From positions 62,001 through 126,000 of the forward strand of contig NZ_CP149511.1 in NCBI RefSeq assembly GCF_040126305.1: a stretch of 64,000 nucleotides of DNA, written 5' to 3'. Position 1 is the first letter of the stretch. Every line of letters begins with the position of its first letter. The translations under genes were made by a program, and so were the position numbers. Under the pieces are notes generated by a model. It saw only the letters and a program-made list of their open reading frames with translations, did not search any database and was not told the DNA's origin. Source of the stretch: Pararhizobium sp. A13. Lineage in GTDB: Bacteria > Pseudomonadota > Alphaproteobacteria > Rhizobiales > Rhizobiaceae. Below are positions 45,222 to 54,459 of this stretch, piece by piece.

Positions 45222-45572
45222 CGTTTTGCAGTTAACCGTAAGACTCTCGCTTCAATATTTTCAATAAGATAGCGCGGCACTTAATTTGAGACGTGTCAGT
45301 TAATGTGAGATTGTTGTACGGATTTTGGCACTTAATACGAGAATCTGCCGCCGACGAAATCGACGGTGTTCTTCAACGACTTTCCGATGAAGCACGGGCG
45401 AGAATCGAGACTGCTTTTGGCGGCATTTTCAGTGACATCGCGGCCCACGCAAGCCAATCGCGGACGTCTCGGCATTTGCAGTTAATTTGAGATTTTCGTT
45501 GTCGAGAATCGCAAATTAACTGCCAAACGAAATCCAAACAGCCGCATTCTTGCGATTAAGTGCCAAATGACA
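45222..45572. mobile_element. About 350-bp element with inverted ends built of TTAA-containing repeats
   Basis: The left end starts GTCGTTTTGCAGTTAA and the right end, reverse-complemented, starts GTCATTTGGCACTTAA; the ends are imperfect inverted repeats. Inside, the 9-base motif TGCAGTTAA/GGCACTTAA recurs at 45227, 45276, 45295, 45327 and 45477 on the plus strand, and inverted at 45516 and 45556. A single end with the same motif spacing is at 15636-15725. The centre (45340-45475) encodes a short protein-like segment (DEARARIETAFGGIFSDIA). No recombinase gene is inside, so it looks like a non-autonomous element. Confidence 0.6.
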
Positions 45573-45689
45573 AAGGCCGTCCTCATCGACTACCCGCAAA
45601 GCCAATGCCTCTTGCCGCGAATGGTGAGCCACCTCGTCGAGGTGTTATTTGTCGCCGAGCCGGTCTGCCGAGCAACAACGGATCATGTT

Positions 45690-45830
45690 GATAAGCGCCG
45701 ACCGAACTTCTCACACCACATTCGGTCTGATGGGTGACCATGATGCCACGCGCGGCCAGCATGTCTTCCACAATGCTAACCTCAAAGGAATCGGAAATTC
45801 AGCCACACGGCATGAGCAATTGCTTCAGCT
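45690..45830 (-). pseudogene. IS6-family transposase remnant
   Basis: Three frames together spell the N-terminal part of an IS6-type transposase: AVWLNFRF (frame a), VEDMLAARGIMVTHQT (frame b) and RMWCEKFGR (frame c). Intact relatives read FRFPLSLRDVEDMLAARG then VSHETVRRW. At least two frameshifts and loss of the DDE domain show it is dead. The interval 45831-46053 holds nothing else recognisable. Confidence 0.6.
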
Positions 45831-46053
45831 GGAAATCCGTCGCCACGATAAGCGGATCACGGGCAGGTCTGTTTATGCCGCTAGATCCCACGTCTTCTGA
45901 AACCAGTAGGTTTACACTGCATGTGAGCTCTGAACGCGCCTTCAGGTCGAGCGCGCGTTGTTGAGCCAGAAATGCCAACGAGCCTTCTGGGATAAACTCC
46001 GCGCGCAAAGTCGAACCGGGCCGCCGATTGTTCAGTGGCCCGGCCGTTGAGAG

Positions 46054-46905
46054 TTACTCCGACTTGATGTTTTCCCAACGCTTCAAGAGGTCGGCATGGC
46101 TGTCGGTCCAATCCTTAACCGCCTCGTCCATTGTCTTGCCATCGGCGACTGCGCCGGCGATCGCGGTGATATCTGCGAGTGGGAGATATACGCTGGCAAT
46201 GACTTCGCGCGCATGTGGGTTCTCAGCGGAGAAGCCGTTTTTGGCAATCCAGTTGTAGGTCTGCGCCAGCGGGAATATCGCCTTCGGGTCCTTCAGAAAC
46301 TTGACCGGATATTTCTGCATCATCCACGACGGTTCCCAGAGCGTCACGGCGATCCATTCCTTGCGGTCGATGGCCGACTTCAATTCCGCGGTCATTGCAG
46401 CCGTGCTGCCTTCGACAAGCTGCAGCTTGAGGTCATAGGCTTTGACGGAGTTAGTGGCATCACGCATCAGGCCTGAACCTGGCTCGATGCCGACGATCTT
46501 GCCGCCGAACTTGTCGGCATTGGCGTTCAACTGCTCCATGGAGTCGATCGGCACATAATTCGGAACCGCAATGGCCTGATACAGGCCAAACGAAACCGGC
46601 GATATCTTCTCCAGCTTTTTCTTGTTCTTATCCCAATAGTCCTGCGCGACATAATCAGTCAGCGAGGCGAGAATCTGGATATCGCCCTTGCCGAGAGCGG
46701 CGTAGGCAATTCCCCACTCCGAGAACGGCACGACCTTCACCGTGTAACCGGAATCTTCCAGCGCTTTCTTGGTGACACCGGTGATTGAACCCAGGTCTTC
46801 CCACTGCATCGTGCCGATGGTGATGGTCTTTTCTTCTGCATGCGCGGACAGCATGGTCATTCCGACCATGGCTGCGGCGCAGAGTGCTCTCCACAACGTC
46901 TTCAT
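46054..46905 (-). CDS. Glycine-betaine/proline-betaine type ABC substrate-binding protein (OpuAC)
   Basis: 283 residues with a signal peptide (MKTLWRALCAAAMVGMTMLS, cleavage at AHA/E) and an AGGAG ribosome site. OpuAC fold: TITIGTMQWEDLGSITGVTK, ILASLTDYVAQDYWDKNKKK, KIVGIEPGSGLMRDATNSVK, then AIDRKEWIAVTLWEPSWMMQ with aromatic residues that cage quaternary amines in this family. It binds a betaine in the periplasm. No permease or ATPase gene is in the window; its neighbour 47129-49168 demethylates N-methylproline-like compounds, suggesting stachydrine or a similar betaine as ligand. Confidence 0.9.
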   Translation of the reverse strand: MKTLWRALCAAAMVGMTMLSAHAEEKTITIGTMQWEDLGSITGVTKKALEDSGYTVKVVPFSEWGIAYAALGKGDIQILASLTDYVAQDYWDKNKKKLEKISPVSFGLYQAIAVPNYVPIDSMEQLNANADKFGGKIVGIEPGSGLMRDATNSVKAYDLKLQLVEGSTAAMTAELKSAIDRKEWIAVTLWEPSWMMQKYPVKFLKDPKAIFPLAQTYNWIAKNGFSAENPHAREVIASVYLPLADITAIAGAVADGKTMDEAVKDWTDSHADLLKRWENIKSE

Positions 46906-47128
46906 TTTTTGCTCCTAGTTTTCGTTCCCATTTTCATGAAACACCGGCGCTCGGCTTGGCCTCCATGATTGCGCGGCGAGGGGATCCCTCTCGACCTGTA
47001 CGCAATTCCTGCAATCGGATCACCGAGTTGACGCCCAGACGGCAGCTGTGTTTCTCACTGACCGCGTTCAATTTGGCGAGAATTCCAGCTTCACTCAAAA
47101 CGTTGTGCCCCCTAACTCACGGCCTTGA

Positions 47129-49168
47129 TCAAACCGCGGCCATGAATCGGTGCGCGTCGTATATGGCCGCGTGGATGTTCCTGCTCGCGACCGCATCGCC
47201 AATCCGAAACAGCTGAAACCTGCCGCCAGGATTGTTGGCTACGGCTTGCGATCGGCCCGCGATAAAAGCCTGATAGTCTATTTCACCTTTGTTCCTGGAA
47301 AGCGGCTTGAGGCAGAAATAGAGTTCGTCTATCGGCTTCGTTCCGCTTTCGACGACAACCTGGTCGACCTCTTTTTCGACCCGGACCTTGGAATACTCGT
47401 CGAAAAATATGGCGGCGATCCTGTTTCCGCGACGTTCGAGGCGCTCGATGCGCAAGTTCAGCGTGATCTTTGCACCTGCTTTGTTGAGAGCGCGGAAATA
47501 GGCGGGATAGCTGGTTGCTCCGATATCCGGCGCAAGGGTTCGTGTCGGCGTGACGACTTCGAGATTCGCGCCCGCATCGACCAGAAACTCCGCGATCGTC
47601 ATTGCGGGGTGCGAACCGTTGTCGTCGTAGACCAGCACGTTTTTCGCGGGCCGAGCGCTTCCGCCGAGGATATCCCAACTGGTTGTCGCGAGATGCTGTC
47701 CTTCCTCAAGACAGTCAATGTTCGGTAGTCCACCCGTGGCAACGACGACGACGTCAGGTTCTTCAGCCACCACGTCAGTCTCATCGACGAAGCGATTGTA
47801 GTGCATTTGGACACCGAGGCGCTCGCATTCGGACAAGCGCCAGTCCACGATTCCAAGTATTTCGCGGCGCCGTTTCAGTGCCGCGGTCATTAGGATCTGT
47901 CCGCCCGCTTTGGGTCCCGCCTCGAAAACCGTAACCTTGTGGCCCCGCTCGGCCGCCACCCTTGCAGCCTCAAGACCGCCTGGCCCCGCTCCGACGACGA
48001 CAATCTTGTGGACCGGCCCGTTGGTCTTCTTGATCACATGCGCGAGGCTGCCCTCCCGACCAGTCGCTGCATTGTGCACGCAGGTGGCGTTGCCGGCGGG
48101 GTAGATGGAATCGATACAGAACCCCATCCCGACACAGGGGCGAATTTGATTCTCCCTCCCTTCGATAATCTTGCGGGTGATGTGAGGATCGGCAAGGTGT
48201 GCTCGTGTCATGGCGACCATGTCGAGCTTGCCGCTTGCGATCGCGTGTCGTGCGGTCGCCACGTCCTGAATTCTTGCCGCATGAAAGGTCGGTATCTTCA
48301 CACTCTGACGAACCTCTCCAGCGAAATCCAGATGGGGAGCAGATACGGTTCCCATGTTCGGAATCACATGGCTCAACGCCTCGTCTGTTGAGACGTGGCC
48401 GCGAATGACGTTGACGAAATCGATCAATCCGCTGGCCTTCAGACGACGGGCAATCTCTACACCGTCGTCGCGTGTGAGTCCTTTATCCCAGGCCTCATCG
48501 CAGACCATACGCACGCCGACAATAAACGCATGGCCGATGCGCTTGCGAATGGCAGCCAGAATATCGTTCACCAAGCGCATCCGGTTCTCAAGCGAGCCAC
48601 CATATTCATCGTCGCGCTTGTTTGTGGCCGGCGACCAGAAATGCGCGATGAGATGCGAGGCGCATTCAAGCTCTATACCGTCAAGCCCCGCTTCTTTGAC
48701 CCGCTCCGCACTATCGGCATAGGCGGCGATCACGCGCTCGAAATCCCAATCTTCCATCGCCTTGGGATAGGCGCGATGTGCAGGCTCCTGGATGTGGGAC
48801 GCATCGATGATCGGAAGCCAATCGCCCTTGTTCCAGTTGGTTCTGCTTCCGAGGTGTGTGATTTGAATCATCACGGCAGCGCCGTGGTTGTGAACATCGT
48901 CGGCAAGCTCTCGAAGCCACTTCACGGACTCGTCCTTGTGAAGCTGGATATTGCCGAATGCCTGAGGACTGTCGATGTCGACGACGGACGAACCGCCGAT
49001 CATCGTCATGGCTATCCCGCCTTTGGCTTTTTCCGCATGGTAGAGACGATAGCGCTCCTTCGGGAGACCGTCTTCAGTGTATCCCGGTTCGTGCGCCGTC
49101 GACATCATCCTATTTCGGAGCGTCAAATGCTTAAGCTGAAAAGGCTGGAGCAGCGGATCGTTTGACAT
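47129..49168 (-). CDS. FMN/FAD oxidoreductase, StcD-like N-methylproline demethylase
   Basis: 679 residues from ATG 49168 (MSNDPLLQPFQLKHLTLRNR). Old-yellow-enzyme barrel (1-370): RMMSTAHEPGYTEDGLPKER, VMIQITHLGSRTNWNKGDWL, DGIELECASHLIAHFWSPAT. Fe-S cysteine cluster: RPCVGMGFCIDSIYPAGNAT and CVHNAATGRE. Then an FAD/NAD(P) domain with GAGPGGLEAA and VVVVATGGLPN. This is the trimethylamine-dehydrogenase/2,4-dienoyl-CoA-reductase superfamily; overall length and several motifs fit rhizobial N-methylproline demethylases of stachydrine catabolism. It lies upstream of the OpuAC gene on the same strand (223-base gap). The upstream frame to 49306 is not needed. Confidence 0.85.
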   Translation of the reverse strand: MSNDPLLQPFQLKHLTLRNRMMSTAHEPGYTEDGLPKERYRLYHAEKAKGGIAMTMIGGSSVVDIDSPQAFGNIQLHKDESVKWLRELADDVHNHGAAVMIQITHLGSRTNWNKGDWLPIIDASHIQEPAHRAYPKAMEDWDFERVIAAYADSAERVKEAGLDGIELECASHLIAHFWSPATNKRDDEYGGSLENRMRLVNDILAAIRKRIGHAFIVGVRMVCDEAWDKGLTRDDGVEIARRLKASGLIDFVNVIRGHVSTDEALSHVIPNMGTVSAPHLDFAGEVRQSVKIPTFHAARIQDVATARHAIASGKLDMVAMTRAHLADPHITRKIIEGRENQIRPCVGMGFCIDSIYPAGNATCVHNAATGREGSLAHVIKKTNGPVHKIVVVGAGPGGLEAARVAAERGHKVTVFEAGPKAGGQILMTAALKRRREILGIVDWRLSECERLGVQMHYNRFVDETDVVAEEPDVVVVATGGLPNIDCLEEGQHLATTSWDILGGSARPAKNVLVYDDNGSHPAMTIAEFLVDAGANLEVVTPTRTLAPDIGATSYPAYFRALNKAGAKITLNLRIERLERRGNRIAAIFFDEYSKVRVEKEVDQVVVESGTKPIDELYFCLKPLSRNKGEIDYQAFIAGRSQAVANNPGGRFQLFRIGDAVASRNIHAAIYDAHRFMAAV

Positions 49169-49324
49169 CTCAATGTTCCCACAGCTTATCGTCGTTGCCT
49201 GTTTCCCAACGTCGGGTTCCGGCGTGACGTGGGCGACAATGTCCGGTGAGGGTGCGATCCCGTAAAGGGCAAATAAATTCATAGAAGTATGAGGCAAGGT
49301 CGACAAAAACCTTCAAGGATCCAT

Positions 49325-49630
49325 CGGACCATCACGAGAGTCCGCGGTGTTGCCCTGATGGACAGTGGACGAAAACGCGACGCGCTGGCGGAATGGCTTG
49401 CGAGGGATCTTCCGCAACGTTTCGAGCAGCGCGTCATTCCGGTAGAGGAGCCTGTCGGTCTGGCCTGGGGCGACCTGACGGCACTTGCGAAGCGAAGCGG
49501 TCGCGGGCTCGCCTCGATGGACGGTTTGATCGCTGCTACGGCAATGACACACGATCTTACCCTCGCCACGCGCAATACCAGGGGTTTTGAAGGTTTCGGA
49601 ATCGATATCGTCGATCCATGGAGCAGCTAA
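49325..49630 (+). pseudogene. VapC-type PIN toxin lacking its N-terminus
   Basis: The frame contains VALMDSGRKRDALAEWLARD, RVIPVEEPVGLAWGDLTALA, LASMDGLIAATAMTHDLTLA and NTRGFEGFGIDIVDPW, the C-terminal two thirds of a VapC PIN domain with two of the catalytic acids (MDG, TRN-type). The first 40 residues, including the first Asp, are missing; upstream residues (QGRQKPSRIHR) are unrelated. No VapB antitoxin gene precedes it. Confidence 0.7.
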
Positions 49631-49669
49631 CAGGCGACATTATCGCCCGTCGTCGGAAAGGATACCTGC

Positions 49670-50260
49670 GTGCGCTCCTACAGCCTGCTGAAAAATCATG
49701 CCGGCATTATGCTGATCGGCGACCACACATCCCTCAGCTGGCTGCATGAGGTCGTTCGCGACGTCAACGACAGATCTCCTCTGTGAAGGACAAGGAGGGC
49801 GCGTTTCTCGGTCTGGCGTATGATGTGCGCAAGGCGTTTGAACAGCAACGGGAAATTCTCCAGCCGCCACAGCATTTCGACGAAGTCGGCGTCGGTATGG
49901 CGTGAAAATTCTCTGGCCAGTCCTATTGCTTCAGCACAGGCTGTTGCGGCTGTCTCTCGCTTTTCTCAGCCACTCCGCTAAGACACAATCCATCGCCTAC
50001 GCGCTCGAAGCCATCATCGAAGAAGCCCTCCGGATTTTGGTGCGCAGGGAGAACGTGCGGTATATCTCTGGCAGCGTCTCGATCCGGCCCAACCCGCCGT
50101 CATTGACATGCTGCAGAGCCGTGGAGGGATCTTTTGCTCGTGGACCAAAGCGCAACGGAAGGCCAGCTTTCTGCAGCTTTTGGCGAGCTTCGATCCGATG
50201 TATGGTCGCCATTACGCCGCCCGGCTCCAAAACGGCGAATGGCCTGACCCTCGATGGTAG
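49670..50260 (+). pseudogene. DUF6904-like gene broken by three frameshifts
   Basis: GTG at 49670 with GGAAAGG upstream opens RSYSLLKNHAGIMLIGDHTS. The coding signal then shifts frame near 49778 (EGAFLGLAYDVRKAFEQQRE), near 49895 (KILWPVLLLQHRLLRLSLAF, SKTQSIAYALEAIIEEALR-type) and near 50030 (IDMLQSRGGIFCSWTKAQRK, FDPMYGRHYAARLQNGEWP), ending at 50260. The reconstructed protein of about 195 residues belongs to an uncharacterised small family (name from memory). The clean continuity across frames shows recent loss. 50261-50526 holds nothing recognised. Confidence 0.65.
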
Positions 50261-50526
50261 GAGTGATAGCTGTCTCGCCTATCACATCAACAACAACTTC
50301 AGAGAGTTAGATACCCCTCCCCTGCCCAGAGGTGAATCGCAAGCGCAAAACCGCGTGCTTGAGTTTTCGCTTAGTACCTCAATTGAAATCGGGAGTTAAA
50401 AGCCACAGCTTGGGTTGTTGACTCACAAGAGCGATTAGGTGTTCGTTTCATTGTTGGTGCAGTCCTGCACCGCGTGTGATGGCGTTCCGCGCCCCGCATT
50501 TTTCGAACGGCGAAGAATTCGAAACC

Positions 50527-51450
50527 ATGAGCCATGACAGCCAGTCGTTACGACGGACAATTCCCTCCCTCCACAGCCTGATTTTGTTCGAGGCTGCGGC
50601 GAGATATCTGAACTTTTCGAAGGCTGCTACGGAGTTGTCCATCACCCAACCTGCGGTCAGCCATGGGATCAGACAACTTGAGTCGTCTCTTGGCCATGCG
50701 CTTTTCGTTCGGGAAAGGCGGGCGCTGAGCCTGACGACGCAAGGCCAGCGGCTTTATTCGGCGGTATCGGGGGGATTTGCGTCGATCGCCGAAACGCTTG
50801 GTGATATCGCCGGAATGCCACGCCGCGATACGCTCGTAATCAGCGCCTCGACGGTCATGGCAACGGAGTGGCTGATGCCGCGGCTGCCGGAGTTTCGCAA
50901 AATCCATCCTGACTTGGTGATTGACCTGAGATGCCTGGACCGGGATCCAGTTATGACGACGAGCAACATCGATGTTCACATTCGGCTCGGCGACGGAAAC
51001 TGGCCGGATTGCGATGCCATTCCTCTGTGGGCCGAGGAAATATTGCCTGTTTGCAGCCCCGATTACCTGGCAAAGAGCAGGCCTCTCTCACTTACCAGCG
51101 ATATCTTGCTCCATCGGCTCATTCACTACGTCGACCCGTATCGCTTCAGGATCGGTTGGGCCGATTGGTTGCGGGCCGTGGGCGTCGGCGCTCCGCCGAC
51201 TTTGCCGACGTCATTGCAGGTCAACGATTCCCTTGTCGCGATGAAAGCTGCGGAAAATGGCGAAGGCATCGCTCTGGGTTGGCGGCCTCTCATTGACCGG
51301 CCCATTCGAGAAAACCGCCTCGTAGTTGCTCTTGACCGCACCCTAAAGACCGGGAGGCGCTTCTACGCCGTGACGCCAAGTGCCCCGAACCGCAGAAAAG
51401 TCGCCCTGATTTTCAGAGACTGGCTAGCGAACCGTTTTGAAAGTCTTTGA
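50527..51450 (+). CDS. LysR family transcriptional regulator, GcvA-like
   Basis: 307 residues from ATG 50527 (MSHDSQSLRRTIPSLHSLIL); an earlier ATG at 50476 is in frame. N-terminal winged HTH: FEAAARYLNFSKAATELSIT, QPAVSHGIRQLESSLGHALF. The effector domain has [15 protein letters not shown] and GEGIALGWRPLIDRPI, typical of the GcvA/AmpR branch. No divergent target gene is intact: a P-loop remnant follows and a broken gene precedes. It may regulate from a distance or be an orphan. Confidence 0.9.
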   Translation: MSHDSQSLRRTIPSLHSLILFEAAARYLNFSKAATELSITQPAVSHGIRQLESSLGHALFVRERRALSLTTQGQRLYSAVSGGFASIAETLGDIAGMPRRDTLVISASTVMATEWLMPRLPEFRKIHPDLVIDLRCLDRDPVMTTSNIDVHIRLGDGNWPDCDAIPLWAEEILPVCSPDYLAKSRPLSLTSDILLHRLIHYVDPYRFRIGWADWLRAVGVGAPPTLPTSLQVNDSLVAMKAAENGEGIALGWRPLIDRPIRENRLVVALDRTLKTGRRFYAVTPSAPNRRKVALIFRDWLANRFESL

Positions 51451-51582
51451 GTCGTGTTGGTTCGGGAATCCTGACGCGTCGCCCCTATCTCGGTCGGCTT
51501 CGATCCGGCCCTCAGCGACAAACCGAGCCGGACCTCAACTACGCGCAGAAGAACTGTTCCAAATCGTACGGAAGGGCAGGCA

Positions 51583-51714
51583 ATGAGACGTGCTCTGATC
51601 GTAGGTCGCCCGCGCGCGGGGAAATCCACAGTGGCCAAGCAACTGGCAGAGATTACCGGCCTTCCTCTCGTTCACACCGGGCCTCGACACGGCCCAAAGT
51701 GCCCGTCTCCGTGA
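51583..51714 (+). pseudogene. N-terminal remnant of a P-loop kinase-like gene
   Basis: ATG 51583 opens [20 protein letters not shown], then [13 protein letters not shown], a P-loop NTPase start (GRPxAGKST) of the adenylate-kinase/topology-modulation type. Homology stops at about 51680; the frame ends at 51714. The C-terminal end of the minus-strand LysR gene (51653) lies inside this piece, so the break joined two unrelated genes. Confidence 0.65.
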
Positions 51715-52642
51715 TTGCGACTTCGGCAAGTAGGGAATCCACGAATTTCTGGATGTGAGGCTTGTCAAGTGAGGCTTTGTTGATCTTAACATAGTATCCA
51801 CGATCGATCCGCAAGGGCTTCTGAGAAAGCGAGATAAGTTTTCCTTCGGTAACCAGTTGCCTGACCAGATGGTGCCATCCGAGCACGACACCTTGGCCGG
51901 CAATAGCGGCCTCGACAAGCATTGCGTAATTGTTACTCACCAACGCGGGCGATGATGCGCGTCCTGCGAAACCATTGGTGTTAAACCAGTCGTTCCAGGC
52001 AATTGGAAACCATCCAATTGCCTCGGAAGTCCAGTGCCGGCGATGGAGCTCCAATAAGTCAGCTTCGGCAAGGCTGTCCGGGTCCCGAAAGGGACCACGT
52101 CGGCGGAGGTAATCCGGACTGCAAACGGGCTCGACGAATTCTGGGAACAAATAGTAAAGCAACTCGCCGACTTCGCAGCGTTCATTGCCGCAAATGAGTG
52201 AAATATCGACCTCGTCGAAGTTGCGTAAGGTGTCATCCTCGTCAGAGGCCAGCAATACAAATTTAACTTCAGGCCATGCGGCTCGAAAGCGGTCCACGTA
52301 AGGCTTGAGCCAATAGGCCACGGCAGCATTGGTCCCCGAGCAAGTGATGACAGGAGGGTCTGTGGGCTGGTTGAACTCATCGACCGCATCGCATATCGAG
52401 TCGAGACCGTCGCTGACAGCCGAAAGCAGGCGGTTGCCCTCGGTTGTCAGTTCGAGGCCGCTGTGCTTGCGTAAAAAAAGTATCACGCCCAGGGCCTTCT
52501 CAAGACCTCGTATTTGTTGACTAACGGCAGCCTGTGTCACGCATAGTTCATTGCCCGCAAGCGTGAAGCTCAGGTATTTTGCGGCAACCTCGAATGTAGC
52601 GAATGATCCCAGGGAAGGTAGATAACGTCGTTTTGCACGCAT
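51653..52642 (-). CDS. LysR family transcriptional regulator
   Basis: 329 residues from ATG 52642 ([20 protein letters not shown]). [43 protein letters not shown]. Effector domain: [56 protein letters not shown]. GcvA-like branch again. The last residues ([10 protein letters not shown]) derive from the P-loop remnant, so its natural end was replaced, but the effector domain looks complete. It is divergent, 476 bases away, from the MFS transporter gene, its most likely target. The longer frame to 52909 is unlikely. Confidence 0.88.
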   Translation of the reverse strand: MRAKRRYLPSLGSFATFEVAAKYLSFTLAGNELCVTQAAVSQQIRGLEKALGVILFLRKHSGLELTTEGNRLLSAVSDGLDSICDAVDEFNQPTDPPVITCSGTNAAVAYWLKPYVDRFRAAWPEVKFVLLASDEDDTLRNFDEVDISLICGNERCEVGELLYYLFPEFVEPVCSPDYLRRRGPFRDPDSLAEADLLELHRRHWTSEAIGWFPIAWNDWFNTNGFAGRASSPALVSNNYAMLVEAAIAGQGVVLGWHHLVRQLVTEGKLISLSQKPLRIDRGYYVKINKASLDKPHIQKFVDSLLAEVAITETGTLGRVEARCEREEGR

Positions 52643-53118
52643 TTGATAACATACCGGATCCAAATTCGCCGAACGATTGTGCCCTCGCATCGCGGCCGAT
52701 GCAAGAGTAGAACTGAGCCTCACTCCACGCAGACAGCTTGCAGAGTCGCCAAGATGTGCCCGGGATATCAATTCCAACGTGGAAAAGATTGACGCCAAAC
52801 ACATCCGACCGCCCATCTTGTGCCCCCCGAACTGAAGTAAAGCTGACCTAAACCCGGTTGGCATTAGCTCCGCCTTATCCCCGCCCCATGGAAAATCTCG
52901 TTTGCTCAATCCGGCGAGACCAACCGACTATGCGCTCACATAACAATGAGAACGCGCTCGTTCGCTGGAAATAGCGAATACAAAAGAGGGGTAAATCATG
53001 ATTGGGGTGAAACCAACCTCAGCATAGCCGTCGCCGTGGCGACGCCATGCCGCTCTCCTCGCACGCACGCAGAAATCACCCGTTCTCCATGAAACCTACA
53101 GAGAAATAGGAGGGAAGT
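52643..53118. other. Divergent intergenic region between LysR and MFS genes
   Basis: No supported gene. LysR regulators usually bind T-N11-A type sites in such a gap, but I could not single one out with confidence. AGGAGGGAAG at about 53108-53117 is the MFS ribosome site. Confidence 0.5.
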
Positions 53119-54459
53119 ATGTCATCTATAGCGAATACCGCCGACGTGCCGGAGGAGGCCTCGGCAGCGTTCAAACGGCGCTTCATGAGGAGGATGATCG
53201 CTGTTCTTACCGGCGGAATGCTCCTCGACGGCTACATCCTTGGGGTCATCGGCCCGGTGACGGATGTGATGAAGGCAGATATGGGCATGTCGACGCTCGA
53301 CATGGGCCTGGCCGCATCGGCAGCGCTGTTCGGGATCCTGATCGGCTCGCCGCTGGGCGGGTGGGCCGGCGACAAGTTCGGCCGTAAACCGCTGTTCATG
53401 ATTGACATGGGGCTGTTCGTGGTCGCGTCAGCGATGCAGTTCTTCATCACCTCGGTGGAAATGCTAATCGCAGTGCGGCTATTGATGGGCGTCGCCATCG
53501 GCGCAGAGTACTCCGTCGGCTGGCCGCTGATGTCGGAGTTCGCGCCCGCCCGGTTGCGGGGGCGCCTGATGGGCGTCACGATCCTCGCCTGGTATGGCGG
53601 TTTCATGCTCGGTTACACGGCGGGCTACATCCTGAACCTGCCGGAGCCGATGCCGTGGCGGGTCATCATCGGAACGAGCACACTGATCGCCGTCGTCTTG
53701 TTCGTCGCCCGGCTCGGCCTGCCCGAGTCGCCGCGCTGGTTGTGGAGCAAGGGCCGCAAGGACGAGGCCCGCGCCGTCGCGCGCAAGTATCTGGAGAGCG
53801 CCGAGGACATGGCGGACATGGAGAAGACGGAGGTGCGCCAAGGCCAGTTTGCTGACCTGTTCTCCGCAAAGTATTGGCGCACGACGGTTTTCGTTTCGTG
53901 GTTCTGGTTCTGCAACGTGCTGCCGTATTTCGCTATCGCAACCTTCGCCGACAGCGTGCTGGCGAAATACGGTCTCTCTGGCGGGCTCGCCGGTGGTGTG
54001 GGACTGTCGATGGTGGCGGTGGCCGGCGTTGCCATCACGGTGGCGTTGATCGACAAGGCCGGTCGCCGGCTGTTCACGGTCCCGCCGCAGTGGATCACTA
54101 TGGTCGTCTTCTTGGTCATCGGCCTGTGGTCGGATGCGCCTTCGGCCGTCGTGCTGGGTCTCTTCCTCGTCTTCTCGTTCTTGAATGCGATGAATGGGAC
54201 GCTGACGAGCATCTACCCCGGGGAGGTGTTTCCCACCGAGGTTCGTGGTGTCGGCACCGGTTTCGCCGCCGCCGTCAGCCGGGTCGGGGCCGGTATGGGC
54301 ACCTTCCTGTTGCCGATAGGGGTGGAGCAATTCGGTGTTTCGGCGGCGATGCTGGTCGCGGCGGCCGTCGTCTTCAGCGGTGCCCTGGTGTCACAGTTGT
54401 GGGCTCCGGAGACGAAGGGGAAGAGTCTTAGCGAGACGGCCGCCGGGTATTCGCACTAA
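53119..54459 (+). CDS. MFS transporter, sugar-porter-like
   Basis: 446 residues, strong ribosome site (AGGAGGGAAGT). About twelve membrane helices. Motifs of the major facilitator superfamily: GWAGDKFGRKPLF after helix 2 (DxxGRK motif), GLPESPRWLW after helix 6, IDKAGRR between helices 8 and 9, and the PETKGKSL ending typical of the sugar porter branch. It carries a small solute across the inner membrane by proton coupling; related proteins transport sugars or aromatic acids, so the substrate is open. Its codon use is very GC-rich. Confidence 0.92.
   Translation: MSSIANTADVPEEASAAFKRRFMRRMIAVLTGGMLLDGYILGVIGPVTDVMKADMGMSTLDMGLAASAALFGILIGSPLGGWAGDKFGRKPLFMIDMGLFVVASAMQFFITSVEMLIAVRLLMGVAIGAEYSVGWPLMSEFAPARLRGRLMGVTILAWYGGFMLGYTAGYILNLPEPMPWRVIIGTSTLIAVVLFVARLGLPESPRWLWSKGRKDEARAVARKYLESAEDMADMEKTEVRQGQFADLFSAKYWRTTVFVSWFWFCNVLPYFAIATFADSVLAKYGLSGGLAGGVGLSMVAVAGVAITVALIDKAGRRLFTVPPQWITMVVFLVIGLWSDAPSAVVLGLFLVFSFLNAMNGTLTSIYPGEVFPTEVRGVGTGFAAAVSRVGAGMGTFLLPIGVEQFGVSAAMLVAAAVVFSGALVSQLWAPETKGKSLSETAAGYSH

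Noticed and set aside
53479..54330. 283-residue minus-strand frame
   Set aside because: Shadow of the MFS transporter gene; composition typical of antisense frames in GC-rich DNA.
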